A stretch of DNA of 64,000 nucleotides, from the NCBI GenBank assembly GCA_046269235.1, contig JBJZOS010000009.1, forward strand, positions 1-64,000. The letters run 5' to 3'. Position numbers and translations under genes: made by a program. A model generated the notes under the pieces. The model was not told where the DNA came from, searched no databases, and worked only from the letters and a program-made list of their open reading frames with translations. Numbering within the stretch: position 1 is the stretch's first letter; each line of letters begins with the position of its first letter. Source of the DNA: Soonwooa sp032078105. Its GTDB lineage: Bacteria; Bacteroidota; Bacteroidia; Flavobacteriales; Weeksellaceae. Positions 1-8,521 of the stretch are shown here, piece after piece.

Positions 1-128
1 GCTCAATTCTAAAATTGACGCTTTGGTTTTTTTTCCTTACTTGGTTGTTATATCTTATGTCAATGATCTCTTTTCTTTTCGCTTAACCGACTGATCTATT
101 ATGTCATCTGTCTGCCGATTTGCGAGTG
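1..128 (-). other. probable leader of a stable-RNA (rRNA) operon running off the left edge
   Basis: This stretch contains no plausible protein gene and lies directly downstream of three tandem minus-strand promoters. Read on the minus strand it includes TTGACATAAGATATAACAAC followed by an A-rich run, which resembles the untranslated leader ahead of 16S rRNA in flavobacteria as I remember it. The rRNA gene itself would lie outside the window, so the identity is inferred from the promoter array and not seen. Confidence 0.45.
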
Positions 129-160
129 CAAAAGTAATTAAAATTTTTAATACCAGCAAA
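129..160 (-). promoter_or_regulatory. minus-strand promoter (proximal of three)
   Basis: On the minus strand a -33 TTTG (157-160) is followed after 20 nt by a -7 TACTTTTG (129-136), the Bacteroidota housekeeping pattern. The bases after the -7 read CACTCGCAAATC, forming the inverted repeat TTTGC-ACTC-GCAAA. It points towards the left edge. Confidence 0.75.
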
Positions 161-264
161 TGTTTTTTTGAAGTTTTTTTTTCAAAAACTTAAAACACTT
201 TTTTAAATATCAATCTTCTTTTAAATATCTTCTGCGCTTGCTCGTCATTTCTGATTTGCGAGTG

Positions 265-296
265 CAAAACTAAAAACTTTTTCCGAATCTCACAAA
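265..296 (-). promoter_or_regulatory. minus-strand promoter (middle of three)
   Basis: -33 TTTG at 293-296, 20 nt spacer, -7 TAGTTTTG at 265-272 on the minus strand, followed by the same CACTCGCAAATC word as its two neighbours. Spacing and downstream word match, so this is a repeated promoter unit and not a chance match. Confidence 0.75.
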
Positions 297-404
297 TGTT
301 TTTTCAAGTTTTTTTTTTCGTAACCCGAATTCATATTGTAATGTATTCTATATTATTTGTTAATAGTAACTTCTGCGCTGCTTACCACATCTGATTTGCG
401 AGTG

Positions 405-437
405 CAAAAGTAGTTTCTTTAAGCCTACCAATCCAAA
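405..437 (-). promoter_or_regulatory. minus-strand promoter (distal of three)
   Basis: -33 TTTG at 434-437, 21 nt spacer, -7 TACTTTTG at 405-412 on the minus strand, again followed by CACTCGCAAATC. The three promoters lie about 140 bp apart and all read leftwards, an arrangement typical of rRNA operons. Confidence 0.75.
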
Positions 438-603
438 CTTTTTGTAAACTATTTATTAATTTAACCTTAACTCGCTTGCTGTCAGGACTGTTTATTTTTG
501 TCTACACTTATTAATTCTTAAATTTAATTGAAAAAGGAACCTGAGCTTTTTAAAAGAAAAATGAAATGAGAAGTCTTGCGCGTCATCCTAAATAATAAAA
601 TAA

Positions 604-1581
604 ACCCATTGTGCATTTTAAATCATACTGACTTTTAAGTTGTTGATATTTCGGTTGAAATAAGTTTTGTTTATAAACTGCACAATTGTTAAAGCTTTTA
701 TTTTGGCTATTAATCGGGCTTTAAAGCCTTCAACAGTTTTGGCATAATTACGTCTAATCATAAATTGGTCGCACAATTGTGAAAACAACGTCTTAATCCT
801 TTTTCTTTGTTTTTTGTAGAAATAAAACTATGGTTTATACTCCTTTTGATTGATTCTTTTCGGAATCTCCAGTTCTATGTTGGCATAAAATTAAACAAAT
901 CTATTTTGAATTTCATACGACACATAGCCTTTGTCTCCAAGCAGCGTAAATTCGATAATTGCTCTTTGAAGTCTTTCAAATAATGAATATCGTGAACGGA
1001 AGCAGGACTCAAATCTATACTTTGGGAAACACCATTTACAGAACACACCGCATGAAGTTTGTAGCCATAAAAAGACATCTACTGAGAAGCACAAAAACCT
1101 CTGTTTGGATAACAATATTCTGCCTCTTTACAGATTTTCGAAGGGCACTTCTGGGAAGCTTACAAACTTCTACAGGCACATTGTGAATAATGAAAAACTT
1201 CTCAAACTTTTAAAACGTTCCGCTATTTTAATTCGTAATTGATTAATCCTATTTGATAATCTGCGTGTGCGACGATTACAAACGCTTCGCTCTATCTTAC
1301 ATTTTATTGCTTTTGGAAGCTGTCGGAAAAGATGATTTTCGCTGTCAATTCCCATGTATTCAGCAGTTAGTGCCGGACTTATTAATTCTAAATCTTTCAT
1401 TGTCGGAACTCGTCTTTGATAAGACAGAAGGTTTCATTTGATATTTTTCTTAAAACTTCCAAAATACTCTTGTAATTTGCACTCAAGTTGTTCATTGCAA
1501 ATGCATTATGGTTAATTCAATTTACTGATTTTCAATCAAATGAACAACTTTTACTTTTTTACTTCATAATGCACAACGGGT
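604..1581 (-). mobile_element. decayed IS982-family insertion sequence
   Basis: The 978-bp element is bounded by imperfect terminal inverted repeats: ACCCATTGTGCATT at 604-617 and, read on the minus strand, ACCCGTTGTGCATT at 1581-1568. An ATAA tetranucleotide lies on both sides (600-603 and 1582-1585) and may be the target duplication, although such AT-rich words are weak evidence. The interior carries a full-length but frameshifted transposase on the minus strand. Length and end sequence suit the IS982 family. Confidence 0.85.
618..1495 (-). pseudogene. IS982-family transposase, frameshifted
   Basis: Minus-strand reading starts MNNLSANYKSILEVL at 1495 and reaches a stop at 618, a span of 878 nt that is not a multiple of three. 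Segments in different frames match the IS982 transposase in order: LTAEYMGIDSENHLFRQLP, KIERSVCNRRTRRL, SFYGYKLHAVCSVNGVSQSI with DLSPASVHDIHYLKD, LLGDKGYVSYEIQ, and the C-terminal KALTIVQFINKTYFNRNINN. A stop falls after the first 32 codons and the catalytic region is split between frames. No functional DDE transposase can be made, so the element is dead unless helped in trans. Family assignment is from remembered homologues. Confidence 0.85.
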
Positions 1582-1702
1582 ATAAATTAAACAAATTCAT
1601 CAATTCCCCTTTTGATAGTAGAATAGCTCATAAATTATGAGTCAATATGCTATAGGCTAACTTTTTTATGCACAATTATTGCAGTAGCTTTAATAAAAGC
1701 TT

Positions 1703-2566
1703 ATGAAAAAGCAAGAAAAAAGACCTTTGAGACCTAAACAATCTCAAAACCGACCTGGAACAGAAAACAAAATGTCTCCTCTTCCCGAAACTAATCCAAT
1801 CAGCTATCCTAAAGAAGGAAAACTTAAAGATAAAGTCGTATTGATTACAGGAGGAGATAGTGGTATTGGAAAAGCTGTAGCGCTGCTATTCGCAAAAGAA
1901 GGAGCCGATATTATCATTGCCTACCTCAACGAAACCAACGATGCCAAACAAACTAAAAAAGAGGTAGAAACATTTTCAAGAAAATGTACCTTGATAAAAG
2001 CAGATTTATCAAAAGAAAGCCAGTGCAAAAAAGTCATCGAAAAGACAATAAAAATTTATAAAAAAATAGATATCCTTATAAATAATGCGGCTTTGCATTG
2101 GGAATCTTCGTCATTAGAAGAAATTTCTACTGAGCAATTGTTAAGAACATTTCAAAATAATTTTTTCTCCTATTTCTGGATTACAAAATATGCCTTAGCA
2201 TTTCTGAGCAAAGGATCATCTATTATCAATACGTCGTCTGTAACAGCTTACCGAGGAAGCGCCCACCTTATTGATTATGCCGCAACTAAAGGAGCAATCG
2301 TCTCTTTTACAAGAAGTTTAGCCGCCAATCTGGTAGATAAAGGGATCCGAGTGAATGCTGTCGCACCGGGACCAATATGGACGCCATTAATCAGTTCTTC
2401 TTTCTCACCAAAAAAAAATTCGGAATTTGGAAGCGATTCTCCCATGAAGCGTGCAGGAATGCCTAATGAGGTGGCTCCGAGTTTTCTATTTTTAGCAAGC
2501 GAAGATTCAAGTTATATTACCGGTCAGGTTATTCATCCTAATGGAGGAGAAATTATAAACGGATAA
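1703..2566 (+). CDS. SDR-family NAD(P)-dependent oxidoreductase
   Basis: A 287-residue short-chain dehydrogenase/reductase. After a lysine- and proline-rich N-terminal extension of about 40 residues comes the nucleotide-binding TGGDSGIG (49-56), then NNAA (127-130), the catalytic serine (near 178), and Y192xxxK196 in DYAATKG. The C-terminus GQVIHPNGGEI is usual for the family. The long N-terminal tail and the TGGDSGIG variant are typical of the stress-related group (Bacillus YhdF/YdaD-like, 'general stress protein 39'). Substrate is not predictable. The gene stands alone between an IS remnant and an integrase remnant, so it may itself be accessory. Confidence 0.9.
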   Translation: MKKQEKRPLRPKQSQNRPGTENKMSPLPETNPISYPKEGKLKDKVVLITGGDSGIGKAVALLFAKEGADIIIAYLNETNDAKQTKKEVETFSRKCTLIKADLSKESQCKKVIEKTIKIYKKIDILINNAALHWESSSLEEISTEQLLRTFQNNFFSYFWITKYALAFLSKGSSIINTSSVTAYRGSAHLIDYAATKGAIVSFTRSLAANLVDKGIRVNAVAPGPIWTPLISSSFSPKKNSEFGSDSPMKRAGMPNEVAPSFLFLASEDSSYITGQVIHPNGGEIING

Positions 2567-2642
2567 GAACACCTGTATCTATATCTTAAATGAAAACATC
2601 TGAAATGTTGAATTGATTTAATAGCGCTACGGATTTTTAATT

Positions 2643-2905
2643 TTATACTTCTATTAAAATCCACCTATCTTCACCCACGTTCTTGTCGGGGATTTTGGCG
2701 TAATGCTGTGTGGTTGTAATACTTTTATGACCACGCATGTTGCGGCCACTTTCAATAAAACGCCTTGGGAAAGCCCTATTGAAGTAACCAATGGAGGACG
2801 GGCAACATGATGGTTAAACCTTTGGTAACACCACAAAAATTGGCAATCGCCTTAAGATAGGCGTACATTTTAGCGGAGCACGGATAGCGGCCTAGCCGTA
2901 GAAAT
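2643..2905 (-). pseudogene. C-terminal remnant of a tyrosine recombinase (integrase)
   Basis: Three reading frames of the minus strand give consecutive pieces of a Bacteroidota conjugative-element integrase: KMYAYLKAIANFCGVTKGLT, then HHVARPPLVTSI (the HxxR box, normally HxARHTFATT), then MRGHKSITTTQHYAKIPDKN ending at a stop at 2643. The last piece holds the conserved H and the catalytic tyrosine. At least two frameshifts separate them and the N-terminal half is missing. This is a relic of an integrated mobile element at the edge of the polysaccharide locus. Confidence 0.8.
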
Positions 2906-2936
2906 ACAGTAAGGATAGGTTAAAAACGTATAAAAT

Positions 2937-2955
2937 CTTTCGGTACTACCGAAAG
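2937..2955. repeat. short perfect inverted repeat
   Basis: CTTTCGGT-ACT-ACCGAAAG forms a perfect 8-bp stem with a 3-nt loop just upstream of the integrase remnant. On the minus strand it is followed by ATTTTAT, a poor terminator tail. It might be a recombination or regulatory site of the lost element; function is unknown. Confidence 0.4.
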
Positions 2956-3011
2956 ACTACCGTAAAAAATTCATTTAGTCTACCAATCTTTGTTTATCAA
3001 AAACTTTAGAC

Positions 3012-3215
3012 ATGATGAGCAAACTGACAAGGCTATGCATCTACCCAAAAGACATAAAAAGAATTACAGGATGTAGTGAGCGTTACAGCCGCGCGCTCAT
3101 TCAAAAAATCAGAAAACACTACAACAAACCAGACCACCACCTCGTTAGCATCGAAGAATTTTGCACCTACACAGGGCTAGAACATGCAAAAGTCATAGAA
3201 TACATCATAGATTAA
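3012..3215 (+). CDS. small conserved protein, possible DNA-binding
   Basis: A 67-residue basic protein beginning MMSKLTRLCIYPKDIKRITG. I recall similar 65-75-residue proteins in Chryseobacterium relatives, with the pattern YPKDhxxhTG near the start and hxxEEFCxYhGL near the end, but no assigned function. The layout of two short helical segments would suit a small helix-turn-helix or excisionase-like fold; this is inference. It sits beside an integrase remnant, which fits a mobile-element accessory gene. The second methionine (3015) could also be the start. Confidence 0.6.
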   Translation: MMSKLTRLCIYPKDIKRITGCSERYSRALIQKIRKHYNKPDHHLVSIEEFCTYTGLEHAKVIEYIID

Positions 3216-3384
3216 CACTCCCACAACCTATCACCACACCAGTCGCTGAGCATGCAGAAGCCACAATAAAGCGACCGTCCATAAAGCAAAACCGAAATCT
3301 TGAGATTTAGAAATCTAATACCAATAAAAAAATAATTATATTCTATGAAAAAATTAAATACTGTTGATAGTTTAATAAAATATA

Positions 3385-4332
3385 CTACCTATAATCACAC
3401 ATACATACAGACTCGAATCCATATTTTTCATTAAGATATTGATAATGGTCTAGTATGTCTTTTAATTGCTGAACATTTTCCATCGGAAAATTTCCAAAAT
3501 TATGAGGATGCCACCATAAATGATAATTCAAGTTATTTTTAGCGGCATACTGCATCTCATTTTTAATTCTATTTATTTTTAATGTTTGTATAGCCTTTTC
3601 TTTTGAAGAATATGGTCTTAAAAAACGACTTGCTGGTAATTCTATAATTCTTGTACGCTTTATATCCTTTTCTCCAAAACATACAGAATCACTAATAGGT
3701 ATCAATGTGTCCATAGCCCGAAATAAAGGACTTACCTTTCCATGTGTATTCTTCCAAAACCAAACATTTGGATTTGAACGAACAACCTCAATACCATTTG
3801 CTCGCGCCACGTTAAGATAACTTACATTATATTGATTTCGTGGAAAAACTAAAGATTTAAGTTCTATATGATAATTTTCTTTCGCAATATTCTGTACAGC
3901 GATTAAATCCGCTTCAAACTGTTCTATATTTTGTCCTTTCTCATTGCAATAATAATGTGAAAAAGTATGTGTCCCTAACTCCTGCCCTTCTGTCTGAATA
4001 ATTTGTTCAATCAGGGAACCTGCAAAATGCAAAGGGTCTTCTTTTTCATTGTCTCCTATGTTCTTGAAATATTCATAATAGTTTAAATTTTTATTATCAT
4101 AGGTTGGTTTTAACAATGGAGAAAATTCAATCAACTGTTTTTTTGATTTGGCAAACAAAAATCCTACAGTTGCCCACGTCGATTTAATCTTTCTTTTTTC
4201 GAACAAGTCTAAAACAATAGGGATTGTGCCTCGGGTAGAGAGAAAATAATTTTTATACTTAGTCAATTCCCATTTTTCTGCTCCACCCCAACGTAGTTCA
4301 AAATCCAATGATATGATAAATTTACCTGCCAT
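3385..4332 (-). CDS. polysaccharide deacetylase family protein
   Basis: A 315-residue NodB-fold protein. The N-terminal SLDFELRWG carries the metal/catalytic aspartate (D10), HTFSH (about 119-123) supplies the two metal-binding histidines, and WWHPHNFG (about 272) supplies the late histidine motif. No signal peptide or membrane segment is seen, so it probably acts on cytoplasmic or inner-leaflet lipid-linked glycan. It is the last gene of the polysaccharide operon and overlaps the preceding acyltransferase gene by 11 bases, implying coupled translation. It may N-deacetylate an amino sugar of the repeat unit; the substrate is inferred only from context. Confidence 0.85.
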   Translation of the reverse strand: MAGKFIISLDFELRWGGAEKWELTKYKNYFLSTRGTIPIVLDLFEKRKIKSTWATVGFLFAKSKKQLIEFSPLLKPTYDNKNLNYYEYFKNIGDNEKEDPLHFAGSLIEQIIQTEGQELGTHTFSHYYCNEKGQNIEQFEADLIAVQNIAKENYHIELKSLVFPRNQYNVSYLNVARANGIEVVRSNPNVWFWKNTHGKVSPLFRAMDTLIPISDSVCFGEKDIKRTRIIELPASRFLRPYSSKEKAIQTLKINRIKNEMQYAAKNNLNYHLWWHPHNFGNFPMENVQQLKDILDHYQYLNEKYGFESVCMCDYR

Positions 4333-5467
4333 GTTTAAGACTTATCTTTATTTTAGAAGGCCAATTTTTATCCATACAAGGTTTCTCAATCATAAGATAA
4401 AATATGGCACTAACAAAACCTATTACTAAAGTATATATTAACGCATATATCGTAACATTAATTATCGATATTTTCGAAAATTGAAATGCAAACATATACT
4501 TTGATACAAATGCAATTAATGGATAATGTAATAAGTAAATACTATAACACATGCCCCCAATATTAGTAAGAAGAGGCTTTGTTAAAATTGTAATTTGCTT
4601 TCTAACAATTATAAAATAATACAAAGCAAAAATTATTAAAATTTGGTATAATTCCCAAATAATCCTATTAAAGTAGCCTACCAAATAAATTTTTTCATAC
4701 AGCCAAATACTAAGAAATAAAACTAATAATAGAAGCTTCGCTATATTAGGAATCTTATATTTAATACTTGAATCTGACAAATAAAAATCACATAATAAAA
4801 ACCCTAATAAAAAGTAATGCAAATAATTATAAATCGAAGTAAAAACTGGAATATAATAATTAGAAATTAAAACTAATAGGCAAATTGTAAGAACAAGAAG
4901 GATTCTTCTTTTGTAGAGTGATTTTATACTAAAAAAAAACAATGCTAAAATAGGAGCTAAAATGTAAAATTGAACTTCCACCTCTAAGCTCCATGCAACG
5001 CCATTTAAAAGAGGTTTTTCTCCAGGATAAACAAAATTATGTATATAAAATAAGGATGAAAAAAAACTTCTAAACATGGTCCCAATAGTCATGTTTAGAA
5101 AAATAACAGATGCCAATGCAAACAATACCAAGCTAATAATATATGGTGGCTCAAGTCTTGTCAATCTCCTTATAAAATAGCTTTTTATATCTACTTTTTT
5201 GCCATTGTGTAGATAATATTTACAAAAAGGCAAACCTAATATAAATCCGCTAATAACAAAAAATAACTCAACCCCAAAATTACCATGAGATATTAACTTT
5301 TTAATAAAGCTATAATCAATATTATCAACATACGTGTGCGTATCATATATAGAAATTAAGCACCAATAATGATAGATTACAACAGACGAAATTGCAATAA
5401 ACCTTAGCCCATCAATTTCTGGAATAAATTTACCTGAAGAAGTAATTCTTTTGAATGAAAAATCCAT
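4322..5467 (-). CDS. membrane acyltransferase family 3 (OafA-like)
   Basis: A 381-residue integral membrane protein with about ten hydrophobic segments. Near the N-terminus it has FIPEIDGLRFIAISSVVIYH, the acyltransferase-3 signature with H33-type catalytic histidine, followed by GVELFFVISGFIL. Such enzymes O-acetylate or otherwise acylate cell-surface sugars. Its codon use and composition are very AT-rich, as are those of its operon neighbours. The start lies 5 bases after the stop of the GNAT gene. The modified sugar is unknown. Confidence 0.88.
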   Translation of the reverse strand: MDFSFKRITSSGKFIPEIDGLRFIAISSVVIYHYWCLISIYDTHTYVDNIDYSFIKKLISHGNFGVELFFVISGFILGLPFCKYYLHNGKKVDIKSYFIRRLTRLEPPYIISLVLFALASVIFLNMTIGTMFRSFFSSLFYIHNFVYPGEKPLLNGVAWSLEVEVQFYILAPILALFFFSIKSLYKRRILLVLTICLLVLISNYYIPVFTSIYNYLHYFLLGFLLCDFYLSDSSIKYKIPNIAKLLLLVLFLSIWLYEKIYLVGYFNRIIWELYQILIIFALYYFIIVRKQITILTKPLLTNIGGMCYSIYLLHYPLIAFVSKYMFAFQFSKISIINVTIYALIYTLVIGFVSAIFYLMIEKPCMDKNWPSKIKISLKHGR

Positions 5468-5472
5468 AATAT

Positions 5473-6510
5473 TTATACAGTATCTGAATCCGAGTAACTT
5501 AAATACCAGTTTTCTCTTTCATTAATTAGGTTTTTAAGTTTTGAATCAAAGCTGCGCGCTCCAAAATGCAATTCTATAGGTCTAAATTTTTCGGGTAGAT
5601 TATAGAAGCCTGTTTTTTTATGTGCAGAGAAATTGGGAGAATGAGACATACACCATGCTAAAATGCAATCTGCGTTTTCTGAAATAATTGCATTGCATGC
5701 TGTTTTCATCAAGGTTGAGCCTGCTTCTTCGAATTTAGGATTGTAAATCAATTCCATAATATATCCTATTTTACCTCCGTGTTTTTCTTTGGTGCAGTAA
5801 ACGATAAAACCTACATATTTATCCAAATGATAAATATGTAGGATGGTATAGTTCTGTAAAGGTTTTTGAATATATCGCCAATCCAAATATTCTTTGTCCC
5901 GATGAACAGACACTTTTATATGTTTTGAGAATTCTTGCCAAACGGAATTCACTTCCAAGGGAAATTCTTGGTTTTCTACAATTCTAAAATTGTCTGAAAT
6001 CGAATATTTTGTGGCAAGATTAATATTAGGAAGCCAAGAAAGTGGTTTTATCTTTTTTGTGAAATAGCTTGTTTTTAAAGGTTTTATCAAAAAAGGAACT
6101 GGATCCAACTCGTGCCATTCTAATTTTTTCGAAAAACCATGAATGGAATTCCCATTGGGAAAACCATATACAAGTTTCACATCGTCTGTGGAAGCTTTTT
6201 GATACACATCATTTGCTAGCTTAATAAACAAACCTTGTCCACGGTAATCTGCATCGGTCATGGTATCCAACGATTGGGATCCAACCTCTACTAGATTGCC
6301 AATTTTAAATTTCACAGGGAAAATGGCGTAAATGGCTGCCGTCATATTTTTCTCCTCATCGCGTGCAATATCTACGTATTGCTCTCCAACGGGATTTTCT
6401 AAAAATTGCCAATTGATTAATTCCATGGATTTTGAAGAACCGTTTTTTTCAAAGCAATCTTTAAATTGGTAACTATTGTTATGGGTTATATTATGTATTT
6501 CTAGTTTCAT
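5473..6510 (-). CDS. GNAT-family acetyltransferase in polysaccharide operon
   Basis: A 345-residue cytoplasmic protein. TDADYRGQGLFIKLA (about 85-99) matches GNAT motif A (R/Q-x-x-G-x-G/A) for acetyl-CoA binding, and a second GNAT-like half appears around YVGFIVYCTKE, so the protein may hold two GNAT folds, as in Eis- or FemAB-like enzymes. It overlaps the preceding glycosyltransferase gene by 4 bases (ATGA). In this context it may acetylate an amino sugar precursor or decorate the glycan with an aminoacyl group. No substrate can be read from the sequence. Confidence 0.75.
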   Translation of the reverse strand: MKLEIHNITHNNSYQFKDCFEKNGSSKSMELINWQFLENPVGEQYVDIARDEEKNMTAAIYAIFPVKFKIGNLVEVGSQSLDTMTDADYRGQGLFIKLANDVYQKASTDDVKLVYGFPNGNSIHGFSKKLEWHELDPVPFLIKPLKTSYFTKKIKPLSWLPNINLATKYSISDNFRIVENQEFPLEVNSVWQEFSKHIKVSVHRDKEYLDWRYIQKPLQNYTILHIYHLDKYVGFIVYCTKEKHGGKIGYIMELIYNPKFEEAGSTLMKTACNAIISENADCILAWCMSHSPNFSAHKKTGFYNLPEKFRPIELHFGARSFDSKLKNLINERENWYLSYSDSDTV

Positions 6511-7430
6511 TTTTCTATTATATAACGATTAATATTTCTTTTCGTATTTCTCTTGCTTAAAGTATATAAGTATAATACGATCCCAAAAGGAATTGCAAAA
6601 GTAGAGAGTAAAATATTGGGTGATTCTCTAATTAAATTTATTTCTTTTAAAACAAGATTAGAAGAAACTTGGTGAATTGCACTTTTAAATTTTCGAGATG
6701 TGTTCTTATAATTTAACATTTCAATTTTTCTTGAATACCTAAATCCTTTAGGATTTTTGAAATATTGATTGTAAATATTAATAGTTGAACCATCATCTTG
6801 ATATTCAACTACACAGAAAACTTTATTAAAACAGAGATAATCATACTTTGCATCCAAAAGTACAGGATGATATAATGGAACAAACTTTTCAGGTGGAAAA
6901 GTAGGATATGCATCGAGTTCTTTTAAGTTCTTAGATTTAAAAACAATTTTTTTATCACCCGTAGCCTTGTTTATATAAGCTATGTCTTGATACTTACTAG
7001 TTAAAAAATCTTCTGGAAATGGATTTCCTATTATCTTACCATTGGGTGTTTCGTTCAAACCAATAATACCTGCAAGATTTTCGTTTTCTAAGACTTTGCA
7101 TTGGTCTACCAAGTTTAAGATAAGCTCAATATTATCATCATTTAAATAATCGTCTGAATCCACACACATACATAATTCAGTTTTTATGTTTTTAATTGCC
7201 ATATTATGCCCTGTGTGCATTCCACCATTTTCTTTAAAATGGTACTCAATAGGAATTCTATTTTCAGCTTGCCATTTTTTAACCAATTCGTCTGTGCCAT
7301 CGGACGAACCATCGTCCACGACCAACCATAAAAAATCCTGACAGCTTTGCCTACATAGACTTTCATAAAGCCTAGGAAGCAAATGAGCCCTATTGTAGCT
7401 CGGCGTAAATACAGTGATGCTTTTTATCAT
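6507..7430 (-). CDS. glycosyltransferase family 2
   Basis: A 307-residue GT-A enzyme. TPSYNRAHLLPRLYESL starts the nucleotide-binding fold, DDGSSDGT (about 37) and the DSDD metal-binding motif (about 91) are intact. The C-terminus carries a hydrophobic stretch (ILLSTFAIPFGIVLYLYTL) that may anchor it to the inner membrane. It likely adds one sugar to the lipid-linked repeat unit on the cytoplasmic face. It overlaps both neighbours by 4 bases. Confidence 0.92.
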   Translation of the reverse strand: MIKSITVFTPSYNRAHLLPRLYESLCRQSCQDFLWLVVDDGSSDGTDELVKKWQAENRIPIEYHFKENGGMHTGHNMAIKNIKTELCMCVDSDDYLNDDNIELILNLVDQCKVLENENLAGIIGLNETPNGKIIGNPFPEDFLTSKYQDIAYINKATGDKKIVFKSKNLKELDAYPTFPPEKFVPLYHPVLLDAKYDYLCFNKVFCVVEYQDDGSTINIYNQYFKNPKGFRYSRKIEMLNYKNTSRKFKSAIHQVSSNLVLKEINLIRESPNILLSTFAIPFGIVLYLYTLSKRNTKRNINRYIIEK

Positions 7431-8521
7431 AATACCACATTCATAAAAAAAGTAAACATAAAATACAGAAATAATACAACCCCCAACAATCTATATTGAT
7501 AATCCCATATTTTGAATCTAAACATGGGGTAACCTATCACGACTGGCATCAAAAACCAAGACAAGTAAGCAAAGCGGTTGCTAAAGGCTGCGGTAATCAC
7601 CAATATCCAAAAAGCATTGGCAATACAATAGATTCCAAACAAGTGGATATAGAAGGGATCTGTGATCTTTTTCTTAAAAATAAAATACCAGCCTGCAAAT
7701 ACTGCAGAAGCACTATACACCAAAAAGTCCCAACGGAAACCAGTCTGTGAAAACTGATCATTATATTCATCAGAACCTCCCGTCAAATAACCTTGCGTTC
7801 GGTCTTCGCCAAAACCAAGATTGGCAAAAAAACTGCTCCATGCAGAACCACCCGCCAACGATAGAGGTATTGCTAGCAACCAAATAGCCAAATAAGCTTT
7901 AGGGTTTTTGTAAAGTCCTGACACCACAAAAGCCGCGATGGGAATCACCAGAGACGCATGCATAAAATAGGACAACACAAACAAGGCATACATAATAACT
8001 TTGTTTCGATAAAAAACCAAGCCCAATAGAAACAAAGAAGTCCCCAAGCCATTGCGAATACCATTAGTACCCGCACCCCAATAAGAAAAAGATGCCATAA
8101 ACATGAACATCGCAAAGAACCAGTAATTTCCAAAATACTTTTTAGAGAAAACATAACAAGGCACTACATACAAGAGGGCACATAACTGAAAAAAACCATG
8201 AATGCTCATAATCTTACTACAATAGGACATGAAATAATTAAAAACAAAGTCTTTCTTAATTTTAACACTTTCCCCAGATTGTAATAACTGATAGGCTTTA
8301 TTATAATTAACGGTATCTCCAAAACGAAAATTAATCTGTCGTTGCCCCATATAGAGCACCATAAGTACAGTCAATATACCACCCAATATCTGAAAAAATT
8401 GAAGACTTTGCTGGTCCCTAACATCATAGACAAAAGCATGTACCAAAATAATAAGCATTACAAACAGTAACACTTGGTATTGTAAGGACGTATACAATTC
8501 TACAGGAATCCAATCAAACAT
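7427..8521 (-). CDS. EpsG-family membrane protein, probable repeat-unit polymerase (Wzy-like)
   Basis: A 364-residue polytopic protein with roughly ten membrane segments and a large extracytoplasmic loop (GFGEDRTQGYLTGGSDEYND region). It fits the EpsG/Wzy group: YRNKVIMYALFVLSYFMHASLVI resembles the conserved 'FHxS' loop, here FMHASL, and RNGLG lies shortly before it. It is the only polymerase candidate in the operon, so it probably links repeat units at the periplasmic face. It is tightly packed between two glycosyltransferase genes with 4- and 8-base overlaps. Confidence 0.85.
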   Translation of the reverse strand: MFDWIPVELYTSLQYQVLLFVMLIILVHAFVYDVRDQQSLQFFQILGGILTVLMVLYMGQRQINFRFGDTVNYNKAYQLLQSGESVKIKKDFVFNYFMSYCSKIMSIHGFFQLCALLYVVPCYVFSKKYFGNYWFFAMFMFMASFSYWGAGTNGIRNGLGTSLFLLGLVFYRNKVIMYALFVLSYFMHASLVIPIAAFVVSGLYKNPKAYLAIWLLAIPLSLAGGSAWSSFFANLGFGEDRTQGYLTGGSDEYNDQFSQTGFRWDFLVYSASAVFAGWYFIFKKKITDPFYIHLFGIYCIANAFWILVITAAFSNRFAYLSWFLMPVVIGYPMFRFKIWDYQYRLLGVVLFLYFMFTFFMNVVL

